In this document: piece after piece, positions 9,253 to 17,666 of the stretch
Position numbering within the stretch: the first letter of the stretch is position 1
Layout: the number at the start of each line of letters is the position of its first letter
NCBI GenBank assembly: GCA_934486785.1
Contig: CAKSQK010000005.1
Span: 62,001-126,000, forward strand
DNA from: an uncultured Niabella sp.
GTDB lineage: Bacteria > Bacteroidota > Bacteroidia > Chitinophagales > Chitinophagaceae
Length of the DNA: 64,000 nt
Direction of reading: 5' to 3'
The notes under the pieces: generated by a model
The model's database searches: none
Seen by the model: the letters and a program-made list of their open reading frames with translations, nothing else
Told to the model about the DNA's origin: nothing
Program-made: the position numbers and the translations under genes

Positions 9253-9420
9253 ATAAAATAACGCTACAAATAATGAAATGCAACGCGCCTACAATAAAAT
9301 AACTCCTACAAATAATGAAATGCAACGCGCCTACAATGGAACAACACCATGCAATGGAAACAACGTGTCCACAATGAATAACGCCTACAATGAAAACAAA
9401 GCACCTGTCGTAGTATAACG
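9253..9420. repeat. Degenerate REP half-units between RAYT and gnd
   Basis: TAATGAAATGCAACGCGCCTACAAT-like units start at 9271 and 9313, 42 bp apart, each carrying one REP arm without its partner. More degraded fragments (CAACGTGTCCACAATGAA, GCCTACAATGAA) continue to about 9395. No gene is seen in this interval. Confidence 0.75.
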
Positions 9421-10875
9421 TTACACTACATAAGCATTGGATGTAGTATCGCCGCCTTCTCCCGTCCAGTTGGTATGAAAAAATTCGCCGCGTGGCCTGT
9501 CAATGCGCTCGTAGGTATGTGCGCCAAAATAATCGCGCTGCGCCTGCAACAGGTTGGCAGGAAGCCTTTCGCTGCGGAAGCCGTCAAAATAAGATAGCGC
9601 GGAGCTGATGGCCGGTACCGGAATACCATTGCTCATAGCGGCTGTGCACACTTTTCTCCATCCATCCTGCGCGGCGGTAATTTGTTGCGTAAAGAACGGA
9701 TCCAACAAAAGGTTTTTAAGCTGTGGATTGCTATCAAAAGCTTTTTTTATATCTCCCAGAAAAACCGACCGAATGATACAGCCGCCGCGCCACATAAGAG
9801 CAATACCGCCCAGGTTCAGGTTCCAGTTGTGCTCTTTGGCAGCAGCCATCATCAGGTCATAACCCTGTGCATAAGAAATAATTTTAGCTGCGTAAATGGC
9901 CTGCTTTAGGTCATTAATAAATTGTTGTTTATCGCCCTCAAATTTTGGAGTGGGGCCGTGCAATACTTTTGATGCTTCTACGCGCAGGTCTTTTTGTGAA
10001 GAAAGAAAGCGGGAAAAAACCGACTCCGCAATAAGCGTAAGCGGAATGCTGTTGTCAAGCGCTGAAACCACTGTCCATTTACCGGTTCCTTTTTGCCCGG
10101 CCTTGTCAAGAATTTTTTCAAGCATAGGCTGGCCGTCTTCATCTTTAAAAGCCAGTATATCGCGTGTTATTTCTATGAGGTAAGAATCCAGTTCTTCCGT
10201 ATTCCATTTTTTAAATACTTCGTGCTGCTCGTCGGCGCTCATGCCCAGCAGGTCTTTCATAATATGGTAAGCTTCGTTTATGATCTGCATATCGCCATAT
10301 TCAATACCATTGTGGATCATTTTTACATAATGGCCTGCGCCGTTTTCGCCTACCCAGTCGCAGCAGGGTGTTCCATCATCTACCTTAGCTGCTATTGCCT
10401 GAAAAATTTCTTTTACGTGCGGCCATGCATCCGGCGAGCCGCCCGGCATCATGGAAGGGCCTTTTAAAGCGCCTTCTTCACCGCCAGATACACCCGTGCC
10501 AATGTACAGCAAGCCTTTGCTTTCTACATATTGCGTGCGACGGATTGTATCAGTAAACAGGCTGTTGCCACCGTCAATAATAATATCGCCGGGCTCCAGG
10601 TGTGGGATCAGTTGTTCAATGAGATCGTCTACAGGCTGGCCGGCTTTTACAAGCATCATCGCTTTGCGTGGCCGTTCCAGCCGGCTTACAAATTCTTCAA
10701 TGGTATGGGCGGGAATAAAATTTTTCCCGGCGCCGCGGCCATTCACAAAATCGTCAACCCGGCTGGTGGTGCGGTTGTACACCGCCACGGTGAAGCCTTT
10801 GCTTTCCATATTTAAAACCAGGTTTTCGCCCATTACGGCTAAACCAATCAATCCAATGTCAGCTAAATTTTTCAT
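9421..10875 (-). CDS. gnd: 6-phosphogluconate dehydrogenase, decarboxylating
   Basis: Enzyme of 484 residues that oxidises and decarboxylates 6-phosphogluconate to ribulose 5-phosphate with NADP+ in the pentose phosphate pathway. The N-terminal nucleotide-binding motif is IGLAVMGENLVLNM. The family signature IGTGVSGGEEGALKGPSMMPGG-like region is near residue 127, and the catalytic lysine lies in GAGHYVKMIHNGIEYGDMQ (near residue 185). The length is normal for the long, dimeric form. It is the last of five minus-strand genes that begin with the PfkB kinase at 15796. The gap to the upstream LarA homologue is 104 bp. The placement next to uronate genes suggests that 6-phosphogluconate may be fed from this block. 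Confidence 0.95.
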   Translation of the reverse strand: MKNLADIGLIGLAVMGENLVLNMESKGFTVAVYNRTTSRVDDFVNGRGAGKNFIPAHTIEEFVSRLERPRKAMMLVKAGQPVDDLIEQLIPHLEPGDIIIDGGNSLFTDTIRRTQYVESKGLLYIGTGVSGGEEGALKGPSMMPGGSPDAWPHVKEIFQAIAAKVDDGTPCCDWVGENGAGHYVKMIHNGIEYGDMQIINEAYHIMKDLLGMSADEQHEVFKKWNTEELDSYLIEITRDILAFKDEDGQPMLEKILDKAGQKGTGKWTVVSALDNSIPLTLIAESVFSRFLSSQKDLRVEASKVLHGPTPKFEGDKQQFINDLKQAIYAAKIISYAQGYDLMMAAAKEHNWNLNLGGIALMWRGGCIIRSVFLGDIKKAFDSNPQLKNLLLDPFFTQQITAAQDGWRKVCTAAMSNGIPVPAISSALSYFDGFRSERLPANLLQAQRDYFGAHTYERIDRPRGEFFHTNWTGEGGDTTSNAYVV

Positions 10876-10979
10876 TTGTATATTTTTAAATGTCGTACCG
10901 CCTTCGTATAAGGCTTTTATTTTTATAATTTATTTGATATCGGTAGTTATACGCTGCCCTCTGTAAAGTTCGGGTTTTC

Positions 10980-12266
10980 TTAATACTCAAACCTGTCCCT
11001 GTACGCCCAAAGGCCAATGGCGGGATTGGAAACATAAAACACTTCCTCGCCATCCTCCATAATATTAAACCCGTCCTTCATTTTGTCAGGATTGTATTTG
11101 AGCATCATTTCATCTATATCAGCGTATTGAAAGCCCACGCTCTCAATTTCTTCTTTGGTAAGATTATAGGATTCCTTGCCGGGGCAGTAGGTAATAGAAA
11201 ACCTGCCTTCTGATGAACCATGTATCAAATGTGCCGCAGCGCTGAGGTTGTTTTGCAGCTCTTCGTTTTCAGCAGTCGCTTTCAGCGTGGCCGGTGTGCC
11301 AAAGTAGCCATATTTTCTAATGAGCCTGTCAATTTCCTTATCCTCTCCAAACTCTTTCAAAGCAGGCGCCAGCACAATCAGCTCTCCGCCATCGGCAATG
11401 GCCATGCGGGTTCTGTACACCGATTTGTTGCCCAGCCAGGTGCTTTTAAATTCAGTGGGGTCAAGCCACACAATCACTTTCTGTAATGGCTTTGGCACCA
11501 TTTCAAAATTTACTTCAAGCGATAGTTTTGCCGCTTTATCAAACACTTCAAAATCATCACCTATAAAGAGGCCATAGGTTTGCAGTTTTCCTTCTTTATT
11601 CAGCCCCACTACAGTTTGTACATATACAATGGGCAGGTGTTTGGCAAAATGTTCAGAACCGTAATTGAAAATTTTTCTTACCGGCGTATCCGCACGGCCC
11701 ATCATACGTTCCATGCCATATGCCGCTCCAATAAAATGGCTTTTGTTGATGCCTTCAGCGCCACCTGTTCCTACAAAAATATTTTTATTGTAATTGGCCA
11801 TGCCCACTACTTCGTGGGGTACTACCTGGCCTATTGAGAGGATGAGGTCGAAATTTCCTTCCACCAGTAATTTGTTCACCTGCACTGGCCAGGGGTCATC
11901 TACCGCACCTTCTGAAACTTCTTTTACAAATGACGCAGGCACTGTGCCCAGCGTTACCACATCATTGCGCCAGTCATGATCGCGAAAAAGGCTGCGGGGC
12001 GTTTTGCCAAACATGTGAAAAATCTGGTCATCCGTCATAGGCGTGTGGGTGCCTAATGCCGGGAGTATGTCTGTCAGGTTATCTTCGTAATACATCCAGG
12101 CAAACTCGGTGAGTTCGCCGGCACGGCTGGGAAGCCTTGTATAATCCGGCGGAATGGCCAGCACTTTATTTTTTGATCCTAATTTTTCCAATGCTTCGTA
12201 AAGCCCTTTTTTCAAATCATCGGCCGAAAGAGAATGCTGCGGGGAACCCTGAGAGTAGTATAACAT
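10980..12266 (-). CDS. LarA-type nickel-dependent hydroxyacid racemase/epimerase homologue
   Basis: Protein of 428 residues of the LarA superfamily (DUF2088). In Lactobacillus lactate racemase the nickel-pincer cofactor is bound to Lys184, with His200 as metal ligand and His108 and His174 as acid/base residues. Here PHEVVGMANYNK gives His151 and Lys161, and KSHFIG gives His177. The spacings of 10 and 16 residues are exactly those of His174-Lys184-His200. His74 in GTHTPM corresponds to His108. All catalytic residues are therefore present. Its partners are a tagaturonate epimerase, a fructuronate reductase and 6-phosphogluconate dehydrogenase rather than lactate genes. Some LarA homologues epimerise gluconate and mannonate at C2, which would fit this setting; that substrate is inference. 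The cofactor-maturation genes larB, larC and larE are not in the window. Confidence 0.88.
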   Translation of the reverse strand: MLYYSQGSPQHSLSADDLKKGLYEALEKLGSKNKVLAIPPDYTRLPSRAGELTEFAWMYYEDNLTDILPALGTHTPMTDDQIFHMFGKTPRSLFRDHDWRNDVVTLGTVPASFVKEVSEGAVDDPWPVQVNKLLVEGNFDLILSIGQVVPHEVVGMANYNKNIFVGTGGAEGINKSHFIGAAYGMERMMGRADTPVRKIFNYGSEHFAKHLPIVYVQTVVGLNKEGKLQTYGLFIGDDFEVFDKAAKLSLEVNFEMVPKPLQKVIVWLDPTEFKSTWLGNKSVYRTRMAIADGGELIVLAPALKEFGEDKEIDRLIRKYGYFGTPATLKATAENEELQNNLSAAAHLIHGSSEGRFSITYCPGKESYNLTKEEIESVGFQYADIDEMMLKYNPDKMKDGFNIMEDGEEVFYVSNPAIGLWAYRDRFEY

Positions 12267-12337
12267 GATTTTATTTACTGTTTGACGAATGACTATTGCT
12301 TATCTTATCTTCTTATTGTTAGTGAATTGATAAATGC

Positions 12338-13150
12338 CTAAATACAAAATACATCAAACCCGCCATCTACAACCGTAAGCGTACCCGTAACAAATTTTGA
12401 AGCATCGCTTGCCAGCCAGTGCAAAGTGCCCAGCAGCTCTTCAGGTTCGCCAAAGCGGCCAAATGGCGTGTGCGAAATGATGGCATTGCCACGGGCTGTA
12501 AAGCTGCCGTCTGGGTTGGTTAAGAGAGCCCTGTTCTGCTCACTAATGAAAAAGCCCGGCGCGATGGCGTTTACACGCATTCCCTGCCCAAACTTTTGTG
12601 CCAGCTCAATAGCCAGGTATTTGGTAAAATTGGTGACTGCGGCTTTTGCGGCGCCGTAGCCTACCACGCGCGTTAAAGGGCGCAGGGCAGATTCTGAAGA
12701 GATGTTGATGATGTTTCCCTGCTTTTGGTCGGCCATTACTTTGGCAAATGCAAGCGTGGGAATGACTGTGCCCATCAGGTTCAGGTCAACCACGGTTTTA
12801 AAAGCGCTGATGTCAAGATCGAAAATAGTTTTATCAGGGCCAATGGTGGCGCCTGGCATATTGCCGCCGGCACCATTGATCAGCACATCAATCCTGCCGT
12901 ATTTTGCAACCACATCGGCAGCATTTTGCTGCACCACTTCCAGGTTGTTTACATCTGATTGCAGAAAGATGGCTTCGCCACCTTTTTCTTGAATGTTATT
13001 TACAATGCCTTCGCCTTTTTCTTTGTTGCGGCCAAGCACTACCATTTTTGCGCCCTGCTCAGCAAGATATTCCGTCATGGATGTGCCTAACACGCCTGTA
13101 CCGCCGGTTATGACCATCACACGATCTTTAATGTCGAATAAATTTTTCAT
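12338..13150 (-). CDS. SDR-family oxidoreductase, probable D-mannonate oxidoreductase (fructuronate reductase)
   Basis: Short-chain dehydrogenase of 270 residues. It has the glycine-rich cofactor motif TGGTGVLG (residues 16-23), the NGAGG motif, and an active-site YGAAK with an upstream serine in NIISSESALRP. The C-terminal ISEQNRALLTNPDGSFTARG and HTPFGRFGEPEELLG resemble SDR-type D-mannonate oxidoreductases such as Bacillus YjmF, which reduce D-fructuronate to D-mannonate. Its place directly between tagaturonate epimerase (58 bp upstream) and the LarA homologue (71 bp downstream) supports this role. Another polyol or ketose substrate is possible, because SDR specificity is not readable from sequence alone. 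Confidence 0.8.
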   Translation of the reverse strand: MKNLFDIKDRVMVITGGTGVLGTSMTEYLAEQGAKMVVLGRNKEKGEGIVNNIQEKGGEAIFLQSDVNNLEVVQQNAADVVAKYGRIDVLINGAGGNMPGATIGPDKTIFDLDISAFKTVVDLNLMGTVIPTLAFAKVMADQKQGNIINISSESALRPLTRVVGYGAAKAAVTNFTKYLAIELAQKFGQGMRVNAIAPGFFISEQNRALLTNPDGSFTARGNAIISHTPFGRFGEPEELLGTLHWLASDASKFVTGTLTVVDGGFDVFCI

Positions 13151-13208
13151 TGAATGATTTAAATATTTAGGATGTTATTATACAGAATCTCGTACAAAGC
13201 ACTGCGGT

Positions 13209-14456
13209 TTACAAATTAAACAATCTTTTTAAATGCCTGTCGTAAATGTTCTCTTCCACGCAGCGCCCAATGATGCCGGCATTTTTTTCAAGCTGAGAAT
13301 AATATTCATCTCCCAGCTCAGCAGCTACGGCATAGGCTACGTGTATCAGTTGGCGAAAGTTGGAATTAAATTGCGAATGGCCAGGAATATGGCGCAGTGT
13401 ATTGGCAAACGTTTCACCATTCCAGCCGGTAACTTCACCTACTGGCGGTAACAGGGCGCTGTCAATATCAATTACGTCGGCATAAGGTGCACAAAGCGCT
13501 TCGCGGCGGTCGTACGCAATGGCATAAATTTTTTTGGCAAGTTCCAGCCCTTCGCCGCCTGATTGCGCCAGCCCAATCACTTCTTCAAGCCAGGTAGTGC
13601 CTGCTGTTTTAATGTGCAGGCCCTTGTTGTACTTGTTTAAAATATTGTACATAACAGGATAAATGGAAAACTTATCGCTGCCGCTGTGTACACTTAGTTT
13701 TAACTCTTCGGGCAGGCCAAACTCCTTTACCGCAAAATCAATCACCAGCACATCCTGTTCAAATTCCCGGGCAAACTGGTCCAAATCACCACGGTAATCA
13801 ACACCTTTATTAAAACGGCCGGTAAATTTTGGCGCAATGGTTTGAGCTTTTACCCCTTTATCCGCAAGCATTTTTAAAATGAACAGCAGGTACACTGGTG
13901 TTTGCGGTGTTTCCACTTCATCCATTGACACTTCGGTAATAAAATTGCCTTCGCCTTTGTGCTGCAGCAGGTATTTATAAATTGCTGATGCCTGTTCGGC
14001 TGCGGCTAAAAATTTTGCAGCGATCTCTTCCAGCAGTTCGCGGGTTACATGAAGCGGCTCATCAATACCGGGGATTTGTAACTGTCCTGTGTATTTTTCG
14101 CAGGAGTTAACAAAGGTTGTTACATCTGCTTCATTACTGTGCTGTCCAATAAAAGCAGCTACATCCAAAGTAAAAAAATCTGAATGCGCTACAAAAGGTT
14201 CTACCGTGGAAAGATTGATGTGGTCAGCATCTACAAAATAATTTCCTTTATAACCCAGCTCTTTTACAGCATCGTCGGCCTCTTTGCGCACGCTGGCCGG
14301 CTTGGTGTGTACGTAATGGTGCTCACGATTTGATTTGTTCCAAACCGGTACAACATCCACGCCTTTTTCTGCCGCTTTCATAATGGCTTTTAGCTGCGCC
14401 ACACCCTGGCGCCCAAAGCGATCACCTAAGCCGAAGCTGTATTTGCCTAAGTTCAT
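13209..14456 (-). CDS. uxaE: Tagaturonate/fructuronate epimerase UxaE
   Basis: Protein of about 415 residues of the UxaE family, which interconverts D-tagaturonate and D-fructuronate in hexuronate catabolism. The N-terminus MNLGKYSFGLGDRFGRQG and the stretches VWNKSNREHHYVHTKP, VDADHINLSTV and KLSVHSGSDKFSIYP are characteristic, with several conserved histidines and acids that would bind a divalent metal. The ATG at 14456 is preferred over an in-frame ATG at 14489, because homologues begin at the MNLGKYSFG segment. The epimerase lets galacturonate-derived tagaturonate enter the glucuronate branch. The following genes are the fructuronate reductase and the LarA homologue. Confidence 0.88.
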   Translation of the reverse strand: MNLGKYSFGLGDRFGRQGVAQLKAIMKAAEKGVDVVPVWNKSNREHHYVHTKPASVRKEADDAVKELGYKGNYFVDADHINLSTVEPFVAHSDFFTLDVAAFIGQHSNEADVTTFVNSCEKYTGQLQIPGIDEPLHVTRELLEEIAAKFLAAAEQASAIYKYLLQHKGEGNFITEVSMDEVETPQTPVYLLFILKMLADKGVKAQTIAPKFTGRFNKGVDYRGDLDQFAREFEQDVLVIDFAVKEFGLPEELKLSVHSGSDKFSIYPVMYNILNKYNKGLHIKTAGTTWLEEVIGLAQSGGEGLELAKKIYAIAYDRREALCAPYADVIDIDSALLPPVGEVTGWNGETFANTLRHIPGHSQFNSNFRQLIHVAYAVAAELGDEYYSQLEKNAGIIGRCVEENIYDRHLKRLFNL

Positions 14457-14652
14457 GTGTATATTTTTAATGTTTTTTAATGGCCACATGTACGCCTTAT
14501 CATCATCCGGGTTGCAGGCATTTGTTATGGCTATTTTATAATATGATTCATCCCCTTGCTCATGTTTGTGGTTTAAAAATTGAAGGGGATGAATGGTATT
14601 CTTATAAAACTTTATGGCCGGTAACTACTGATTGGTGCAACTGTTCGGGTCA

Positions 14653-14674
14653 CTATCGGAACAAGAGCCGATAG
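14653..14674. other. Hairpin between kinase and uxaE
   Basis: CTATCGG and CCGATAG form a 7-bp stem around an 8-base loop in the 260-bp gap between the kinase gene and uxaE. There is no T-run, so its role (RNA structure or operator) is open. Nothing else was recognised in this gap. Confidence 0.35.
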
Positions 14675-14716
14675 CAGCACTGAAGCCGGCTTACAAAAAT
14701 TAAAACAGCCTGTTCA

Positions 14717-15796
14717 CTATCGCTTCACCCTAGCATTGCCTTCCCAAATGCTCCAGATCATGTCTTCGTCTGCAGGCTGGCCGTAATCGGTAAGAAATGT
14801 AGTGGCCAGCGCGCCGCTTGCCCAGCCAAACTGCACCCATTTTTCAGGTTGCCATTTCTTCAAAATGGCGTAAAGCATGCCACCCACAAAACCATCGCCG
14901 CCGCCAATCCTGTCAAGCACATAAATGGTGCGGGGTTCTACCACCTGCCAGTCGTTGCCATGCAGTATGATGCCGCCCCAAAGGTGCTCGTTGACGCTGA
15001 TCACCTGGCGGAGCGTGGTAGCAAAAACCTGCGCGTTGGAGAACCTGGCTTTTACGCGCCCGATCATTTCCTTAAAGTTTTCAATTTTTGATGTAATGTC
15101 TTTACCACCGGCTTCGGGGCCTTCAACACCCAGGCAAAGCTGGTAGTCTTCTTCGTTGCCAATAAGTATATCTGAAATGGAAGCGATTTCGGTAAACGCT
15201 TCGCGCAGCTCTTCTTCACGGTCCTTCCAAAAGGTAGCGCGATGGTTCAGGTCAAATGAAATTAAAGTGCCATGCTTTTTGGCTGCCCTTGCAATTTCAA
15301 GGCAAAATGTTTTTGTATCGGGAGACAGAGCCGCGATGAGGCCGGAGAGATGAACGATTTGCACGCCTTCTTCTCCAAAGATCCTTTCAAGGTCAAAGTC
15401 TTTTACATTAAGGGTTCTGCCTACTTCGCCGGCACGGTCGTTCAGCACACGCGGGCCGCGCAGGCCGTACCCGCTGTCTGCAATATTAAACTGGTGGCGG
15501 TAGCCCCAGGGGCCTCCCTGCGGCACTTCGGGGCCTTCATAATCCATACCGCGGCTGCCCAGGCTGTTTTTTATAAATTGAGAAATAGAGCTGTCTTCTA
15601 CAAACGCAGTTAACACCTTTACGGGCAAGCCCAGGTAAGATGACACACTGGCCACGTTGGTTTCGGCGCTTGTGGCCTGCATTTCAAATTGACTGGAAGC
15701 GTGTACCGGGGCATGATTTACCGGGGTAATGCGTACGCCCATACTGGTAGGTACAAGCAAAGCGTATTTTGCGTTTTCTTTTAAATTGAGTGACAT
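14717..15796 (-). CDS. PfkB-family sugar/sugar-acid kinase (2-keto-3-deoxygluconate kinase-like)
   Basis: Protein of 359 residues of the ribokinase/PfkB family. The C-terminal signature is DRIGGGDGFVGGML, where the aspartate of GGGD is the catalytic base. The substrate-binding N-terminal part includes the AETNVASVSSYLG segment, and the middle contains SFDLNHRATFW and IGNEEDY, both typical of 2-keto-3-deoxygluconate kinases. It is the first gene of the minus-strand uronate block. If it is KdgK it would phosphorylate 2-keto-3-deoxygluconate, but no mannonate dehydratase that would supply this is in the window. A gluconate or other sugar-acid substrate is therefore also possible. The gap of about 260 bp before uxaE suggests a separate promoter or an internal regulatory site. 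Confidence 0.8.
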   Translation of the reverse strand: MSLNLKENAKYALLVPTSMGVRITPVNHAPVHASSQFEMQATSAETNVASVSSYLGLPVKVLTAFVEDSSISQFIKNSLGSRGMDYEGPEVPQGGPWGYRHQFNIADSGYGLRGPRVLNDRAGEVGRTLNVKDFDLERIFGEEGVQIVHLSGLIAALSPDTKTFCLEIARAAKKHGTLISFDLNHRATFWKDREEELREAFTEIASISDILIGNEEDYQLCLGVEGPEAGGKDITSKIENFKEMIGRVKARFSNAQVFATTLRQVISVNEHLWGGIILHGNDWQVVEPRTIYVLDRIGGGDGFVGGMLYAILKKWQPEKWVQFGWASGALATTFLTDYGQPADEDMIWSIWEGNARVKR

Positions 15797-15990
15797 ATTT
15801 TGCCGTTATTTTTATTTGAATCGTTAATCTGTTTGATCGTAGTTAAAGGACTGTAAACTTAGAAAATTAAAAAGGAATAGAATAAAATAACTACGCAAAC
15901 GATGTCGAAAGGTGCGTAATGGAAATTTTTTATGGGAATGATGGTACACCCCTTGCCAGGCGGGTGGCGTGCAGCGCGAAGTATAAGGCG

Positions 15991-16926
15991 TTATTTGGAT
16001 TTGTTTGCAGCCAGATCTGCCAGTGCAGCGGTAATGGAAGGATAGCTGAATTGAAAATTTTCAGCCAAAACTTTTTGCGCGCTTACCGTGGCGCTTTTTA
16101 AAACCTCTATGCTCATTTCGCCAAGCATTATTTTTAAAACCACTGACGGCACATTTGCCAGTGTATAAAATTTGCCTTTTATGTTTTTGGCAAGCTCTTC
16201 TACCAAATGCTTATTGCTTACAGGGTAGGGCGCCACTGCATTGTAAGCCCCTGAGTAGTTTTCGTTTTCCATAGCGGTAATGTACAGGTTTACCAGATCG
16301 TCAATATGGATCCAGCTGACAACCTGTTTTCCGCTGCCCATAACAGGGGCTATGCCAAAGCGCAACGGCTTTATAAATTCTTTAAGCGCGCCACCGTTAT
16401 TGCTGAGCACAATACCCGTGCGCAGCTTTACAAGCCGCTTGCCTGCATCCTGCACCGGTTGCACACTTTGCTCCCATTTATGGCAGGTGGCGCCCAGGTA
16501 ATCTTTTGAGTAAGGGTCGTCTTCGGTAAACGGGCGGGGATTGGGTATTGCGGGGTCAGGGCCATACCAGCCAATGGCCGAGGCGCTGATGAATGATTTT
16601 ACACGATTGTTATTTTGAATGGTTGTGCTCAGCAGCTCGCCGCTTTTAACACGGCTGTCAATAATTTCCTGCTTACGATCTTTGGTCCAGCGTTTATCAG
16701 CCACCCCTGCGCCGGCCAGGTGTATGATGTATTCAGCATCAGAAACTGCTGCTTCATCAATTGTTTGATCTTCCACATTCCAGGCTGCATAGCGAACGCC
16801 CTGCTTGCCCGGAGCTTTTGACGGATCCCTGGTTAAAACAGTTATTTCATAACCCTTCTGTAACAAAGCCTGTGTGAGCACTTTTCCCACAAGGCCGGTA
16901 CCACCTGTAATAACAACTTTTGGCAT
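15991..16926 (-). CDS. TIGR01777-family NAD-dependent epimerase/dehydratase-like protein
   Basis: Protein of about 311 residues of the extended SDR type known as the YfcH/SulA-like (TIGR01777) family. The Rossmann motif ITGGTGLVGKVL is at the start. Family markers YIIHLAGAGVADKRWT, SASAIGWYG and KLRTGIVLSNNGGALKEF follow, and a DUF1731 C-terminal domain ends with the expected VLAENFQFSYPSITAALADL pattern. Family members bind NAD(P), but no reaction has been firmly assigned. The ATG at 16926 (MPKVVITGG) is preferred over a TTG two codons upstream. The next gene upstream on the same strand ends 20 bp away, so the two may be co-transcribed. Confidence 0.88.
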   Translation of the reverse strand: MPKVVITGGTGLVGKVLTQALLQKGYEITVLTRDPSKAPGKQGVRYAAWNVEDQTIDEAAVSDAEYIIHLAGAGVADKRWTKDRKQEIIDSRVKSGELLSTTIQNNNRVKSFISASAIGWYGPDPAIPNPRPFTEDDPYSKDYLGATCHKWEQSVQPVQDAGKRLVKLRTGIVLSNNGGALKEFIKPLRFGIAPVMGSGKQVVSWIHIDDLVNLYITAMENENYSGAYNAVAPYPVSNKHLVEELAKNIKGKFYTLANVPSVVLKIMLGEMSIEVLKSATVSAQKVLAENFQFSYPSITAALADLAANKSK

Positions 16927-16945
16927 GGTCAATCGTTTTGGTTTT

Positions 16946-17512
16946 TTATTCTCCCAGCCGGGTAGCTATCTGGCTGTCTATTTTTTTATAAAGATGATAA
17001 GGTTTGTAAATGCGCCAGTTCTCAAGATTCATCAGCTCAATATACTGGTATAGTTTTGCATGCCTGAATTCGTATTGCGTTTGCTCCGGCATGTTCAGGC
17101 ACACAATCCATCCGTTGGTATCCATCAGCTCTTCGTGCAGCTCTTCGTAATAATCTTTATCACCGCTGTGAAAGTTAAGCACATTCTCTGCAATCAAAAT
17201 AAATTTATGAATGTTCTCATCCATAAGGTTTTCCAATACTTCGCGCTTTACAGTCATCACGTCGTTTTCAACAGCATCATTCCATTCACCAATTAATTCA
17301 ATTACGGCGTAGCCTTCATCATAATCGGCCATCAGTATTTTCATATACAGCGTGCGGCTGCCAAAATAGTCCCATTGGGGATGAATGTAAAAGTTGTAAA
17401 CCGTATCTGTGTATTCAAACTGGGAGTGCTCCACGCCGTAGAAAGGCGAGCGTTCATCCTCTTCGCTGATGTATATATGCTGCCAGTTATAAAAGGGTTC
17501 CAGGTCGTGCAT
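16946..17512 (-). CDS. Conserved hypothetical protein, acidic and aromatic-rich
   Basis: Protein of about 188 residues with no signal peptide or membrane segment. It is rich in Tyr, Trp, Asp and Glu (for example YNWQHIYISEEDERSPF and YEELHEELMDTNGWIV) and predicted to be a cytoplasmic alpha/beta protein. I recognise no catalytic motif. The preferred start is the ATG at 17512 (MHDLEPFYNW); a TTG at 17527 is also in frame. The close spacing (20 bp) to the following TIGR01777 gene suggests co-transcription. The function is unknown. Confidence 0.75.
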   Translation of the reverse strand: MHDLEPFYNWQHIYISEEDERSPFYGVEHSQFEYTDTVYNFYIHPQWDYFGSRTLYMKILMADYDEGYAVIELIGEWNDAVENDVMTVKREVLENLMDENIHKFILIAENVLNFHSGDKDYYEELHEELMDTNGWIVCLNMPEQTQYEFRHAKLYQYIELMNLENWRIYKPYHLYKKIDSQIATRLGE

Positions 17513-17666
17513 AGTGTAAAAATACAAATTTGATCGCGCTAAAATATGCAGTATTGCATTGCAAGGTATCGCGCTGCGCGCAAAAAATAAATATCGCGCA
17601 CGGGAAACATTAAAACAAAAAGGCCGCGGTAAAGTTTTACTAAAAAGTACAGTGGCAGAAATTGCT

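Noticed and set aside
14653..14674. Riboswitch or T-box upstream of uxaE
   Set aside because: Only a single 7-bp hairpin is seen, with no conserved riboswitch core.
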